Position numbers and translations under genes: made by a program. The notes under the pieces are model-generated. The model saw only the letters and a program-made list of their open reading frames with translations, did no database searches and was not told the origin of the DNA. From positions 1 through 56,801 of the forward strand of contig JADNRV010000310.1 in NCBI GenBank assembly GCA_015499995.1: 56,801 nucleotides of DNA, given 5' to 3'. This document shows, piece after piece, positions 1-11,354 of this stretch (position 1 is the first letter of the stretch; every line of letters begins with the position of its first letter). Source of the stretch: Flammula alnicola. Its lineage: Eukaryota; Basidiomycota; Agaricomycetes; Agaricales; Strophariaceae.

Positions 1-285
1 CAAGTTCATCGCCGGAAAGAGTCCTATCGCAGTGTCGGGTTCGAAGCATCTCATTACCCATTCGCGAGACCACAGGTACTGTACTTTCGTTACTCTTAAC
101 CCAGGCCTTGTACTCAACAATGGATCTCAGCGTTCCTGAGAATTTGGCGTATACAGGTGCATGGAACGCAGCTGCTCTCCTGACGAACGTCGGTGTTTTT
201 TCTTTGAACTAGTTTTTTTTTCTTTGATCCTGATACAAGCTGGTGATTATAGGACATTACCGACCAACTTCGAGCTACAGCTAAG

Positions 286-620
286 AAGGAAAAGCCCAAA
301 TTCTCGCCTTTGACCGTGCAGACGAAGCTGTCGAAGCTGTAGGATGCGTCGATCCACTTCCTCTTCATATTATTTCACACTTGAATTTATACCTTGTCAA
401 CGATGAAGTGATCAAGCCGAATGGAATTACGGTTTTGCAGTGGTCGGACGGCTCGCACAAAAGACGACGGCTACTGCGTAATTTCTTGAATAAAGTCATT
501 CTGCACGTCTTCATGGAGGAAGAGTGGATGATAGAGTGGATGGAGGAGGTAGGGCCGCCCGTCGAAAGTAGATTGGCATTGTTGAATGAAGACGAAGATT
601 CTATTATGGCCCACTTTTAA
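286..620 (+). CDS. 3' exon of an unidentified protein gene
   Basis: An open frame runs from a plausible acceptor (ctaag, 281-285) to a TAA at 618-620. It encodes about 111 residues rich in Asp/Glu and hydrophobics, ending DEDSIMAHF. Earlier short open stretches at about 1-75 and 105-152, separated by intron-like GT/AG boundaries, may be upstream exons of the same gene, which would then begin left of the window. I do not recognise the family. The evidence is only an open frame with coding-like composition and a possible splice site, so the exon structure is tentative. Confidence 0.3.
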
Positions 621-1607
621 ATGGCTTGAAACATACATGATTTTCATTATTTTCCTTCATGATTTTAAAGTATACTACTACTTGTGTATCTTTGCATATT
701 ATCCAAAAAAATTGTGATTTTTCCTTAGTCCAACTTTATTTTTGCAGTCTATCCCTGTTGGTGCTCGGTCTTCGATGTCCCAATCCCACCTGCCCCGCGC
801 GTAACACGGTCGGCGAGGATATGCTCGCTTCGCTCGTTCATCCCAGTTTTGGTTAAACAGAAAGCAGCTTCGTCATTGCCAGGGCAATTTTTATTTGAAA
901 GCTGCAAATCCCGTAGGGCGTGAAGGCACAATCGGGAAATGGTCGGGGCAAGAGGTCCGTAATAAGAGACGTAGCCTTAGCGCAAGCGTTATCTCGACAC
1001 CATTCAGCGCCATTCGCCGTAAACATGTTCATCAATCACTTCAAGCGAAATCATGTATTTGAAGTGACTTATGGAGGTTGTACATAAGTCACTTTGTCAT
1101 TAGTTGGCTATAACTTTAAGCAAGGATGCGCATCTCACGAACATAGAGGCGTCGGCTGGCGTCGGACCAACACGAGGGAATACCGCCGAAGGCCGCGACA
1201 GCCGATGAGAATGATATCGACCGGTAACGTTTGGGCCGAGGTCCGAAGTCTCACGTGGTGTCAGGACGGATACTTGCGTGGCAGCCAATCATACGGAATA
1301 CTTACACTATCTCCTGAGGAAATCATGACTTTGTAGCGCCTGGTTTACTACCGTTTAGTGCACCCGAATTCTCCTTCCGTATGACATGACGCTGGTCGGT
1401 TCCATCCCACTTTGGCATTGTAGAACTCCGCAGTTGAAAGGTCTCGATCCCATTCTATTCGATTCGTGCTCATTTACGAGGGAATTGATGCTGCAGACAC
1501 AGACCTCGGTAATAGACATGAATATTTCTTGGTGCACTGGGGATGGATCCAACATGGCAATTAAGGCAAGGAATTCCGTATCTGCCTCGGGTTGTCATCT
1601 CACGAGT

Positions 1608-1646
1608 TCAAAGGCCTTGAACGCACGGTGCGTTCAAGGCCTTTGA
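1608..1646. repeat. 39-bp palindrome, 19-bp arms with a 1-nt centre
   Basis: Bases 1608-1626 are the exact reverse complement of 1628-1646 around a single central G at 1627. The core is CAAAGGCCTTGAACGCAC. It lies 124 bp upstream of the start of the secreted cysteine protein gene at 1770. It could be a cruciform or hairpin, a dimeric protein-binding site, or the scar of a foldback element. The sequence alone does not decide between these. Confidence 0.8.
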
Positions 1647-1707
1647 TTGACATGAGAGCCTCTCGGACGACCTTCAGAAACGGTCAAAGCAAGGCTGAGG
1701 TTCTTGG

Positions 1708-1714
1708 TATAAAT
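1708..1714 (+). promoter_or_regulatory. TATA-like box of the 1770 gene
   Basis: TATAAAT lies 56 bp upstream of the ATG at 1770. The related secreted-protein genes at 33.8 and 35.5 kb carry TATA boxes at a similar distance (44 and 56 bp). Confidence 0.5.
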
Positions 1715-1769
1715 TCAGTCTTCCAGCTGGCCGAAAATTGCAATCAGCCATCGACTCTCTTCCCCGAAT

Positions 1770-2609
1770 ATGTACTCCAAAGCTTTCTTTTATCTTGTGT
1801 TCACTGCCTATAGCATCGTTTCAGGTATGGAATTTCTGGGAATGCCAATTCTTTTCACTCAACGTTCTCGCCTAGTCCACGCCAGAGTGTGCACAGACAA
1901 GAACGTTACTGAATCTACGCCTCTTACTTTGCCATCCGGAGACGTGATCACGATGGAGAGATTCACCTGTTCTGATACAGCTCTCACCCGACGACAGCCC
2001 TCTAGTGCCACGGACAGACGTCATTCCCGGGCCTTCGATTTGAACAAGAGAGCGGCCTCTGAGTGCACCATGCCTAATTGCATGTGTGGTGTTCCATGTG
2101 AATGATATTGAGCATCTTCGCCTCGCCATCTCATAACTTCTTTTAGGCTTCTTCAAAGGATGCAGGCCTGTAACTCAAGCCATTCAAGCCACACATTGCA
2201 CTCAGCTTGCAACGCAACTGATGAACACCCGTGAGTTGGTATGTACTGCAGTGCTACGAGTTTTCTCATGTCTGCTTCAGAGGGCGCCTTCACTATTCCA
2301 GCAAACGAAGGCATTGGATTCATCTTGCAGAGTTGCGAATATACGGCTTTCGGTTCTGAGACCGAAGCGACCCAATATTGCTTTGATGACATGGTACGCT
2401 TTTTTACTGGCTTTATTTCAGACATCCAACACGTTTGCAGGGTGTTGCTGCACTTGAACTCTTCGATGTTTGCGGCGCCACTCAGCAAGGTGACTGTGGA
2501 GGAAATTCTCAAGGAACTGCTTTCTTCGTCGAGTACGTCTACCTCCCCTTCACATGTTCTTCTGAATCTGATTCGTTTGTACTATGAATTAAGTCAAATT
2601 TCACTCTGA
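1770..2609 (+). CDS. Small secreted cysteine protein, diverged member of the 32-36 kb family
   Basis: Six exons: 1770-1824, 1876-2097, 2147-2230, 2281-2393, 2441-2532, 2594-2609, giving 193 residues. Residues 1-18 form a signal peptide (MYSKAFFYLVFTAYSIVS) and the first intron follows it, as in the three paralogues. A mid-protein CGVPC motif is interrupted by an intron after the first base of its last Cys codon, exactly as the CGAPC/CGATC motifs at 35.8 and 33.5 kb are. The last exon is 16 nt, also as in the paralogues. It lacks their GGGPDPNDC motif, and its sequence between the anchors is otherwise unlike theirs. Probably a secreted protein with several disulfides. Function is unknown; similar proteins are common in agarics, but I cannot name a characterised one. 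Confidence 0.7.
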
Positions 2610-2840
2610 GACTCAAATTTAAAGTAAAGCCTCTGAAATTTCGTATCTCTCATCTACTTAGCTCCAGTATGATTTCTGAATTTTCTCGTTGCTCAAGTCG
2701 ACCGCCGACTAGATTTTTTTTAACCCTTGAGACATTTGGACGTGGAGAAAATATGCATAGAAAGCAATGTTTAAACCCATTTAAAGAAAATAATAAAGTG
2801 AACCGTGGCTAGTCTGAGTAGTACCTTATGAATTTCTCCA

Positions 2841-3652
2841 CAGTGAAGGCAGGCTCCTAAAACCATCCTCTCGTTCGAGAATCCTCATTATAGAACGTAG
2901 ATACTGGCAAAGTTTGGATTCGGTGATCGCCGGCATACCTATTAACACCTAACGTAGGGCTTATGTTACATCATTATACTTTAATGTGTCAGCAGATGTC
3001 AGCAGACATTCGCGCGTCAATACCACATGCGTGACATCCAAAAAAAGGCATTGCCTTGATATCAACAACAAATGGCCGCAGAATTTACTCCACCCTCCCC
3101 TCAGCGTGAATGGTCAATAAAAGGTATTCCTCGCTTCAGTGCATCTTTAGGTTTATCTTCAGCCTCTGAGTCATTTTCTAGTGCCTCCGAGGTCAAGAAT
3201 TCACGCTGATAATAGTTGTTTAGCTCAGCTTCGTCAATGGGACTTGGATTTGAGGTCCAGCATCTCATTCTATAGATGTTTATAGTGTGCATGTGTAATA
3301 CATATACTCCATAATATTTGAAAGTGCCTGATAAAGTGACGAGCACGATGCAAGTAGTACTCAGTACCGGTGGAGGATAATTTTGCGGATGTGACCAAAC
3401 GGTGACCTCTGGTGATTGATGTGCTGACGCATTAAAGTATAATGATGTAACATAAGCCCTACGTTAGGTGTTAATAGGTATACCGGCGATCACCGAATCC
3501 AAACTTTGCCAGCCTCTCTGTCGAGAATCCCAATCGTAAGTTGTGTTGTCATTTATTTGTCCTTAGATAAAAAAGATTAGATAACATTGTATCTACGTTC
3601 TATAATGAGGATTCTCGAACGAGAGGATGGTTTTAGGAGCCTGCAGTGAAGG
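2841..3652. mobile_element. Non-autonomous DNA transposon with long inverted repeats and 9-bp TSD (MULE-like)
   Basis: The direct repeat CAGTGAAGG at 2841-2849 and 3644-3652 flanks a 794-bp element (2850-3643) that begins CAGGCTCC and ends GGAGCCTG. The outer 55 bp of the two arms (2850-2904 and 3589-3643) are inverted repeats. About 90 bp more matches (2905-2994 against 3421-3511), with 77 extra bases in the right arm (3512-3588). Inverted repeats of about 150 bp with a 9-bp target duplication fit a Mutator-like MITE better than hAT (8 bp) or Harbinger (3 bp). The internal part holds no transposase, only an 81-codon minus-strand frame at 3101-3346. The close match of the arms suggests a fairly recent insertion. 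Confidence 0.8.
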
Positions 3653-5131
3653 TGGTTCTGGTGCCTGTTCGAAGGACCCCCGAATATGCCTACTTCTCTG
3701 TGCAATCAGAATTGGTTGAAGTTCAACCAAAGGATTCAACCTTACTTAGGTTGATTTTCCGCCCAATTTAAATCAAATTTCAGCATTCTTAGGTTGGTGA
3801 TCATGCTATGGACATTAGATTGAAAAACAACCAAAAAGGGTCAATTTCAACCTAAGGTAGAAACTGCCCTATTGTGCTGTCTTCAGCGTCTCCTGTAGGT
3901 TGGTCTATCAGCCAAACGAAGATGGCTAGTTCAACCAAACATAGGACTACTTTCATTCTACAGTTAGTTGAATAATGCCTTATTTTTCAGACCGCCGTTC
4001 ACAATATTGAATAAACAAATCATATATTATGATTCTCATTCGACATCACAGGGAAGAAGTAATTACTCATAAGCTGGAGAATACACATGGCGACCAGATT
4101 CTCCAGCACATTGACCTGGTGCATAGGTACCTGGAAATAACAACGAGCTTGTCGGATACCAATCCGGACACATTTTGGAAAATTGGGGCATGTAGGCCAC
4201 ATTTCGGACAGGTCTTGAGTTCGAGGGCGAAAAGGTTAGATCCAAATGCCACCGACGTCCGGACAAGTTGAGGATAATGAACAAATTGGCTGTCAATTGA
4301 CACTGAAAGCCGAAATTTCGCGTTTTGGGCGCCAAACTTTGTCGATGGTGATTTTTCGGCGCCTAGAGGCGTGGGAAACCTGCTTTTTGGCTCGGAGGCC
4401 GGTGCCAATGCGGACAGATTTGAAAAAGCGCACGAACAGAAAATCGGACAGTGGGGTATTTTGGTATCCGACCTTTATCAGTATATTTTAGGGTCCTCTG
4501 TTTGAGGACTGGTTTTTGGGTGCGACTTTCTCCAGTATCGCAAACAAAGAAAGAACAAAGAGAAAGAATAAAGCCATACCAAATACCACATCGTCCTCGC
4601 AAACTCCTCAACTGGAATTGAAGGCAATGACGCTGAGCAGTCTCTTGAGAGTTCTTCTCTTCGCCACCACCACTCCCATTTCCACATCGTCTCCATCACT
4701 CTGCCAGAGCACATACGTATACTCAGTACTTAATAGCTGTGCAAATTTCGCCTCCAGTGTAGCCGCCTCCGCGAGGATGTTGATGGTTCAGCTTAAGCTT
4801 ATGCTCGTTGCTCATGTTTCTGGTGTCTATTCACTATTCCAAATTAGTACCTTGTGTCTCCATTCTGACAATCGAAACGTTGAATGGCATCGGAAACATG
4901 TTCATATATTGATTGCGAAGTTCACCTTTTTGACAAGAAAATCTGACCACCACCGGCCATTCACACCATCCTTGTTCGAATGTCGCTACCTTCACTTGAC
5001 ATTATCATTATGTCATGCATAAAGCAACAGGTCATTTATTTCGAGATTATGAATACACAAAAGAAAGAACGATAATCACATCTCCACAGTCGATTGAGAA
5101 AGGAAGCTCTAACGAAGTACGCCTACAAGTC
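3653..5131. other. Intergenic, repeat-like sequence without a supported gene
   Basis: The 3690-3970 part is rich in TTCAACC and GGTTGAA units, including a short palindrome at 3712-3730 (TTGGTTGAA, G, TTCAACCAA). The 4100-4500 part repeats CGGACA-type words and has long open frames on several strands and frames at once, which points to composition rather than coding. I see no splice-consistent gene here. Old transposon remnants are the likeliest content. Confidence 0.4.
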
Positions 5132-7896
5132 TCAAGGGATAAAGAAGTGGAAGGACCCCCAATCCACTTCGCCATACAGATTCGCCAAGTTAACCCGTTC
5201 ATCGAAGTCGTCAGCTTGGCTCTCCTTGCCATGTCTGAGAGAGAAAGGTCACAAGGACGCGTCAGTATAAGAATAACACAAATGCGCCACTGTTCAGAGA
5301 AGCGAAAAGATGAACATACGAAACTCACTTGTACTTAACATGATACGCCGCCATTTCGTTACGCACAGCCCGCACGTCCAATGTGAGTTGATAACAGTAC
5401 CGACAGTACCGGCCCAGCGGGATATCTGAGGAACGCCGTCTCGGATTTACAGACTCGCTAGAGTTGTCAGAGTCCGAGTCGGATTCAGGCTCGTGGTAGT
5501 CTTTTTCTGTGGCAACCTCCACCAACTCTGCAAGGCGCTCGCGAGAGTGACCGTTCACGAGGAACTCGTCGATAAGATGGTCTCTAACGAATCACAGGAA
5601 CACATTTATGTGAGTAAAGAACTTGATGCTGTTCGTGCATAAACAACGGCACTCACGACTCCATAGCCACGTCCTTCCGTATGTTCGAATACCCCAATTG
5701 TTGATGGTATACATGTTCGACCTAACAAAATAGAGGTTTAAAGAAGACAGAAACATGAGCGTCGTATCCCCAACTAGAAAGAGGTCCAAGTCAGACATTA
5801 TACTCACAAGGTCATCGAAAGAAAGCATCCCCTCGTAATGATAATGCCCACACCGACATACCAGCTTCCCGAGGGAATGGACCTCGTCTCGCGTACAATC
5901 TTCCGGCAAACCCAGCGCCGCGAGGACATCGCGCGCGGCATTCAATAAGTCGATGCTCGTCTCCGGCTTGATCTGCTCCCAACCTTTCGACGGGCATGAT
6001 CGGACGATAACGTGCTCCACCACGTCCGGATACGAGATAACAGTGTGCTCACCCCACCGCCCGATTGCGCACTCGCGGCAGTTGCACAGAAACACGTTGG
6101 CTGCTTTATCTAGGACGGGTGTCGCTGTCGTTGCATGGGTTTCCTTGGATTTGCCCTTGCCTTTCGCGTTGGATTTGACTTTCCGTTGTTTCGACACTCT
6201 CCCTTGCTCCTTGTCCTCTTCCTTCTTCGTTTCTAAAATTTCCTGCGTGGGATCACAGGACGTTATCATCATCCTCAAGTCTTCCTCCACCATCTCCATA
6301 AAGTTGTCCGTGCACTCAACGATGGTGTGCATCAGCGCCTCCATATCCTCTTCCTTGCATTCAACATGTTTATCCCTAAAGAAAAGCAATACGAAAGGAA
6401 GCATGAACACATCGCCCCACCAAGGCAGACGTCTCCTTTGCTCGAGTGGCTGTTCCGAGCGGAACTCGAGGTATTTCAATCCCGTGCGCTCAATGAGGTC
6501 CTCGACCAGCCGGATGCGCTTACAGCGGTTATAAATCGCCGTGAGCTTGGGCCGGATCATGTTCCATCCTGGAGCATACGTGAGGGAGATTTCTTGTCTA
6601 CAGAATAAAATGCAAACGAACCTCGAGTGGTAAACTCCTTGGGTTGATGCATGTACTCGTCCCACTGGTCAAAGTCCTCCTCGTCGCACCATTTCGGGAA
6701 ATACTTTTCCTCCCACCCGAGAGCCCGCATTTCTTGCTGTATTCGCTCGAAACGACGGATGGCCGTCTGTTCGTCTACTTCCTCCTGTGCGCATAGGAGA
6801 TTCTCTGTGTAGTCTTTCATCAGGTTCCCTTCCTATTTTATCCCACAAAATTTAGTAAAAAAGTTAAATTAAAAGTGACGCGCCCACGTTCATCATTCGC
6901 GATGCGATAACCCGCTGGTCCGCGATAAATGTATTATATTCATCAGGAGTTGTGTCTTTTTGCTCTGTACGTGCGACGAGCTCTGTTATGACCAGATCTG
7001 CTTCGGGCCTGAAGTACGACGTGCGAAGATCATTATTCACGGTGGAGTAGTCTGTTTCGTCTACGGGATATTCAGTGACAAAAAGGGTTGGACAATGGAA
7101 AGTAAAATACCCACCGCAGAGAAAGTAGTGAGGAGCAGAGAATGGAATCAGCGTGACGGCCGTGGACGCAATGTCACCATATCTGATGCGAAGTCTGTAT
7201 CCTGGTATGATGCTGGCACCCAGATTCAGAAAATTGTCAGGGAAATCGGGGATGAAACGAACTTGGCTTTGGCGCATGTTGCGCAGAATCTCATGCGAAT
7301 TTTAAAGTCGACGTCGATTGCTCCTCGGGTACTTCCACAGGCCTGATATCAAATCAGAGACTATCACGATGAGATGAATCGGAGACAGACCATGCAAAAC
7401 TTCTCGAATATCAGGCTCGCGTACTGAGGTTCAGATAAGTCTCTTGGGCACGATGGGAGGTCCGGAACATCATTCAGGACACGTCTCCAGATGGCGAGTG
7501 AAGAACGAGACATGAAAAGTGCTCGGAACTCTTTTGAAAGGCGCGCGAGGGTGAGCAAGTCCAAAGGTTCGAGATACGAAACGGTCTGTGTGGCGTTCTT
7601 AGGTGGCACTGTGGCATAAAATTTGAAGACTTACTTCGTAGATGATATCCAACGGTAGATCCACGAAATTCTTCAGCGTGCCTGTAACCTTTCTCCCTGC
7701 CGACTTTTTCTTCCCTTTTGCTTTGACAGGTTTCGGGTTGGCCGGGGGCACGATAATTGACAATCGCTCTGCATATTAATCAGTTTGCATCTAGTCGGTA
7801 CTTGAAATACTCACTCGCGATGAAAGGTGTTGGCTGGAGCGTATTGTCTGCATCATTGCTTGCGGCAGACGGCGTTGTCGAGGATGAGTCTGCCAT
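5132..7896 (-). CDS. F-box protein with paired-cysteine motif
   Basis: Ten exons on the minus strand, listed 5' to 3': 7815-7896, 7635-7768, 7391-7585, 7263-7342, 6888-7194, 6622-6832, 5808-6568, 5657-5721, 5329-5583, 5132-5234. All phases agree, giving 730 residues. The N-terminus is a short linker rich in Pro, Lys and Ala, followed by an F-box (about residues 62-110: LPLDIIYE, LDLLTLARLSKEFR, SLAIWRRVL). Then come FCMACG and RFCATCAKAK cysteine pairs, as in the large agaric F-box family. The middle is helical and charged with a Lys-rich stretch (KSNAKGKGKSK), and the C-terminal part has further CxC, CRYC and His motifs. By family knowledge this is a substrate-recognition subunit of an SCF ubiquitin ligase; its target is unknown. 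The 68-nt intron at 7195-7262 is the least certain junction. Confidence 0.85.
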
Positions 7897-8764
7897 GCTT
7901 AACGAGAGTATAGCCGACGTTGTTGATGATGAGAACGGGTTGGCTGATGTCTACTTGTATTTGTTTGTGGCAGAGTTATAGTCACATGATCAATCCGCGT
8001 GACAGAAAGCAATGGGCGCTTAATGGTTTCCATGACGTTATTGTGTCTACTCTTTTCCTGTACTTCCCTGATAATTACCGCCAAAAAAAAAAAAAAAAAA
8101 TTCAGTAAGGGACATAATATTTCGTGAGGCTGGCAGACAGAATATGACAGATTGTGACTCTGTTTGACGGATATCATATCCGAGAGATTGCAAAAAGAGA
8201 TTGGCATACTTATTTAGGGAATCGGGGGCCGAGGCTGGCCGTCGATTCCTTCACACCCTTCACACCTGCTTTTGAACCTCCGAGCTTTTCTAGCAGCGAA
8301 AAAGGATTAAAATTCTTCTATCTTACTGGATTCTGAATGTTAGGGACCTTCTATTCTCTCCACAGGGAAAATACCGTGTCCTGGTCCTGCCTGGAGGATA
8401 CGCTGAGGGGGTACGTAACGGTACACAGCAGTTCCACATGACCCCGCCGGAAGCAACATAGTTCTCCATTTCTTCTCACCCGTGTGTGATACTACCCTGC
8501 CGATGCCGATGACCCGAAAAAGTATTTGTCTCGCTGTCAGGGACCTTTGCGATGCTTTGGAACGGGCCGAGGTTCCTTACCCTATCCCATCCCCGAGTCA
8601 AGGCGCGGTGTCTCCTCTATTAAAAAAATTATGACAGACGCTTCAGCTGCCTTACATGTCCTACATGAAAAGCGTCGCCCACAAGTTACGTACTTAATTG
8701 CGAAGTAATGAAGGAAAACCGCGAATTCGTCGTTCTTCTTTCACCTAGTTGCCACTCGACAAAA
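7897..8764. other. Intergenic region between divergent genes
   Basis: A shared upstream region of the F-box gene (minus) and the LRR-like gene (plus). It contains an 18-base A run at about 8083-8100. No gene is supported. Confidence 0.5.
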
Positions 8765-9784
8765 ATGCCCACCCAACCCTCCAACATGAAGATCGAGCTC
8801 TGGTACGGTATACAAGATGGAGGTGGATCAGGTCTCTATGGCCAGAATCCATTCCCAGGCAACCCCCATCCGACACGGAATGGTCGCTCGGCTACCATTA
8901 TATTAGGCGCCCGGATGACCGCCGCTGATGAGCACGCCCTCATCGCGGACTTGGAAAACAAGGTCACCATTATACCGGACATAGAAGTGGTATCAGTAAT
9001 CGCCCACTACAAGGCATGGACAAAGAAACGAAGTAAAGTGCTCGAACAACGGCTTCCTAGCTCAGTCAAAGAATACAACAAGAGAGTGATCGACCCTGGC
9101 CACAACCGCGAAGCCCTCACAACCAAGTTCTTCAATTATGTCATTCCAATCTTTGTATCGTACATTGCACTTGCAATCGACGAGATCGATGAAGACACCG
9201 CCCAAGCCACCTCAAAGCTACCGTCTCTCCAACATCTAATCGTCCGTCCCCCGAATCATCCGGCGTCTTTCCAACAGAATGCACCTATCTTCTTAGATGC
9301 TCTTTTACGCATGTTAGCTTGCTTTTGCACCTTGCGAACTGTCTCCATCTATATCAGCTACCTTCAGGAAACTGAATATATTCTACTCGCCCTCCAGAAC
9401 CACCCCGCACTGACAAAACTTGAACTCGTAGCTACCCCCTTCCTCAATCTTATCGGTCTTCCTGGGTCTCGCAAGATACAATTCCAAAACACCATAATTC
9501 GCGGATTGGAAAACTTGGGGCAAATTCAAGAGCTTTCGATTCCTGTCAATCTCATGAATCCTCTTCTCGTCGAGATGCTCGGACGAATGGCTGGCCTACG
9601 CGTCCTGCGGGTCAGGTCGACGTCTATGGACTCCATGAGCGGCAGCATCTTTCTTAGCAACCTCGCATTTGATGCATCCGGAAGGTCCGCTTTCCGTACA
9701 TTGGAGGTGTTGGATGTGGGCGCCGCGGGTACTATGGCCTTTCACTCACTCGCGAACCGATTCCCGAATACCACGATCTTGTAG
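8765..9784 (+). CDS. Leucine-rich F-box/LRR-like protein
   Basis: A single open exon of 339 codons plus stop. I chose the ATG at 8765, which sits in a good context (AAAAATGCC); an in-frame ATG at 8708 would add 19 residues. The N-terminal third is poorly conserved. From about residue 150 there are degenerate leucine-rich segments (LPSLQHLIVRP, LRTVSIYIS, HPALTKLELV, QIQELSIPVNL, GLRVLRVRS, FRTLEVLDV) ending ANRFPNTTIL. The same succession, ending VKRFPGIEYL, is found in the minus-strand gene at 41.2 kb, so the two are distant paralogues. No F-box is visible, and an upstream exon could have been missed. Probable role is protein binding; partner unknown. Confidence 0.6.
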   Translation: MPTQPSNMKIELWYGIQDGGGSGLYGQNPFPGNPHPTRNGRSATIILGARMTAADEHALIADLENKVTIIPDIEVVSVIAHYKAWTKKRSKVLEQRLPSSVKEYNKRVIDPGHNREALTTKFFNYVIPIFVSYIALAIDEIDEDTAQATSKLPSLQHLIVRPPNHPASFQQNAPIFLDALLRMLACFCTLRTVSIYISYLQETEYILLALQNHPALTKLELVATPFLNLIGLPGSRKIQFQNTIIRGLENLGQIQELSIPVNLMNPLLVEMLGRMAGLRVLRVRSTSMDSMSGSIFLSNLAFDASGRSAFRTLEVLDVGAAGTMAFHSLANRFPNTTIL

Positions 9785-11354
9785 ACGGGAGTATCCACCA
9801 AAGGTCTAGATCTTCCGCAGTCATTGTTCAACGTTCATGAATCATGACTTCATTTCTCTGTTTCATCATTTTGTTGTCGAGCTTCGATCATCGCTTTCTT
9901 CTCAGAACGACATCTATCTAGTTTAGATGAAGGACTATTACATACCCCTTTGATTCCACTGCACGCCGGTATAGTAGTAGAATTCGGACTCACACATCTC
10001 ATATCTCGGCAACTCTGCATTGCTTCATGTAACATATAGCTAATTATTTCCTCTATTAAATGCATTTTCTCTGTCACAACTAAAGGGTTGGAGTTCAGAA
10101 CAAGGTCAAACCATCTAAGGTCATTCAGATCGTCGACCGGAATTAAAAAAGTTTGCGCTTCCTTGACTCTCTTGCCGTAAAAAGCGATTCATCATAGTTG
10201 ACCTGTGCCCTTAAATTAATCATATTGAATGAAACACATAACCACATGTGTAGCGAAAATATACCCATCTGCCGCACTAGTCGTTCGCTGGGCTCACCTT
10301 TCGCGTGGCTTGCAGTTCGCGGGTCTTCTCGTTCTTCCTTGCTCATCGTGGTCCTTGCCCCCTATCTCCCTCACTTTCCGTTTCTGAAGTATCACCTTCG
10401 CCGAGCTCGTTCGTCGTTCATGTGACGTGGTCGTCGCACAGCCCCGCCTGTCCATCGCACAACTACACGGCCTCTGTACACCCTCCGCTCTGACTGCGCA
10501 TGCGCCTCAGAGACTGCAGATGGATCTGATGGTTGTGACGCCTTGCGGTTGCTGCGTTCGTGGCTCAGCTCTGTGGCTACTCGCTTTTTACACTTGTTGT
10601 GCTTAGCTAGAGGATAACAATGTTTATATAACAACATTATGCTTACAATTTATCTTGATTATGTGGCAGAGAAACGACTGGCCGCAATCGTTCACCACGT
10701 GCTCATTTGGACGGAGTTTGCCGTCACTACCGCTGCATGATGCTGGCAGACAGACTCATACTCTCTCATACTGTGACATAACGTCGTCAAGAAGATTTAC
10801 GTCTCTGCTTTACTTACCAACAGCCACAGCTTTAGAAAGACTACCGTGCGCGTCAAGTCTCGCCGGAACCCTGGACAAGTTTCTGATGAATAGTACCCAT
10901 TGTTTCGCGTCGGCGACTCGGGGAAGTGCAACTGTCCCCCTCCGAGTCCGAAGAAGTGATAATCACAGCTGAGAGTCCGTTTACATTCCGCGATAATTCT
11001 CCTCTGGCACTGAGCCTGAAATACCCAGTTACATTAGGAATTAAATTCACCTTGCCTTGAATGCTCGTCATCCATGGCGCCGTGGTTCGTCCTGCCGGAT
11101 CACACTGGCTCTTGGATGACTTAGCGACAATTATGCCGTATAATTACCTGTTATAATTCTGACACGCTGTCAGGATCCCTTGTCAATTGATACGCAATCT
11201 CTAGGTGGTTGTCTGCTCTGTCGCTGTCGTAAGGCTATGCGACATAATTATAAGGCCATACCTCCCGGACGACCCACCGCCTAAAGCTCGACCCCCTTCA
11301 TATTGACCGCAGAAACATAGTGCAACTACGAATTCCCTTGATTGCCCATAAAGC
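9785..11354. other. Intergenic stretch, no supported gene
   Basis: Short, mutually overlapping open frames only. None shows splice-consistent extension or recognisable domains. The right end should contain the promoter of the TPR gene. Confidence 0.5.

Larger units (their letters stand above)
621..1769. other. Intergenic stretch with a 39-bp palindrome
   Basis: Only short open frames on both strands, none with recognisable composition or splice pattern. It holds the near-perfect inverted repeat at 1608-1646 and the TATA-like element at 1708-1714 that belongs to the next gene. Confidence 0.5.

Noticed and set aside
4516..5022. 168-codon plus-strand frame
   Set aside because: Low-complexity Ser/Thr composition, no splice extension and no recognisable domain; it sits in repeat-like DNA.
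8083..8100. A18 run as a retrocopy poly(A) tail
   Set aside because: No intronless gene copy precedes it on either strand and no target duplication was seen.
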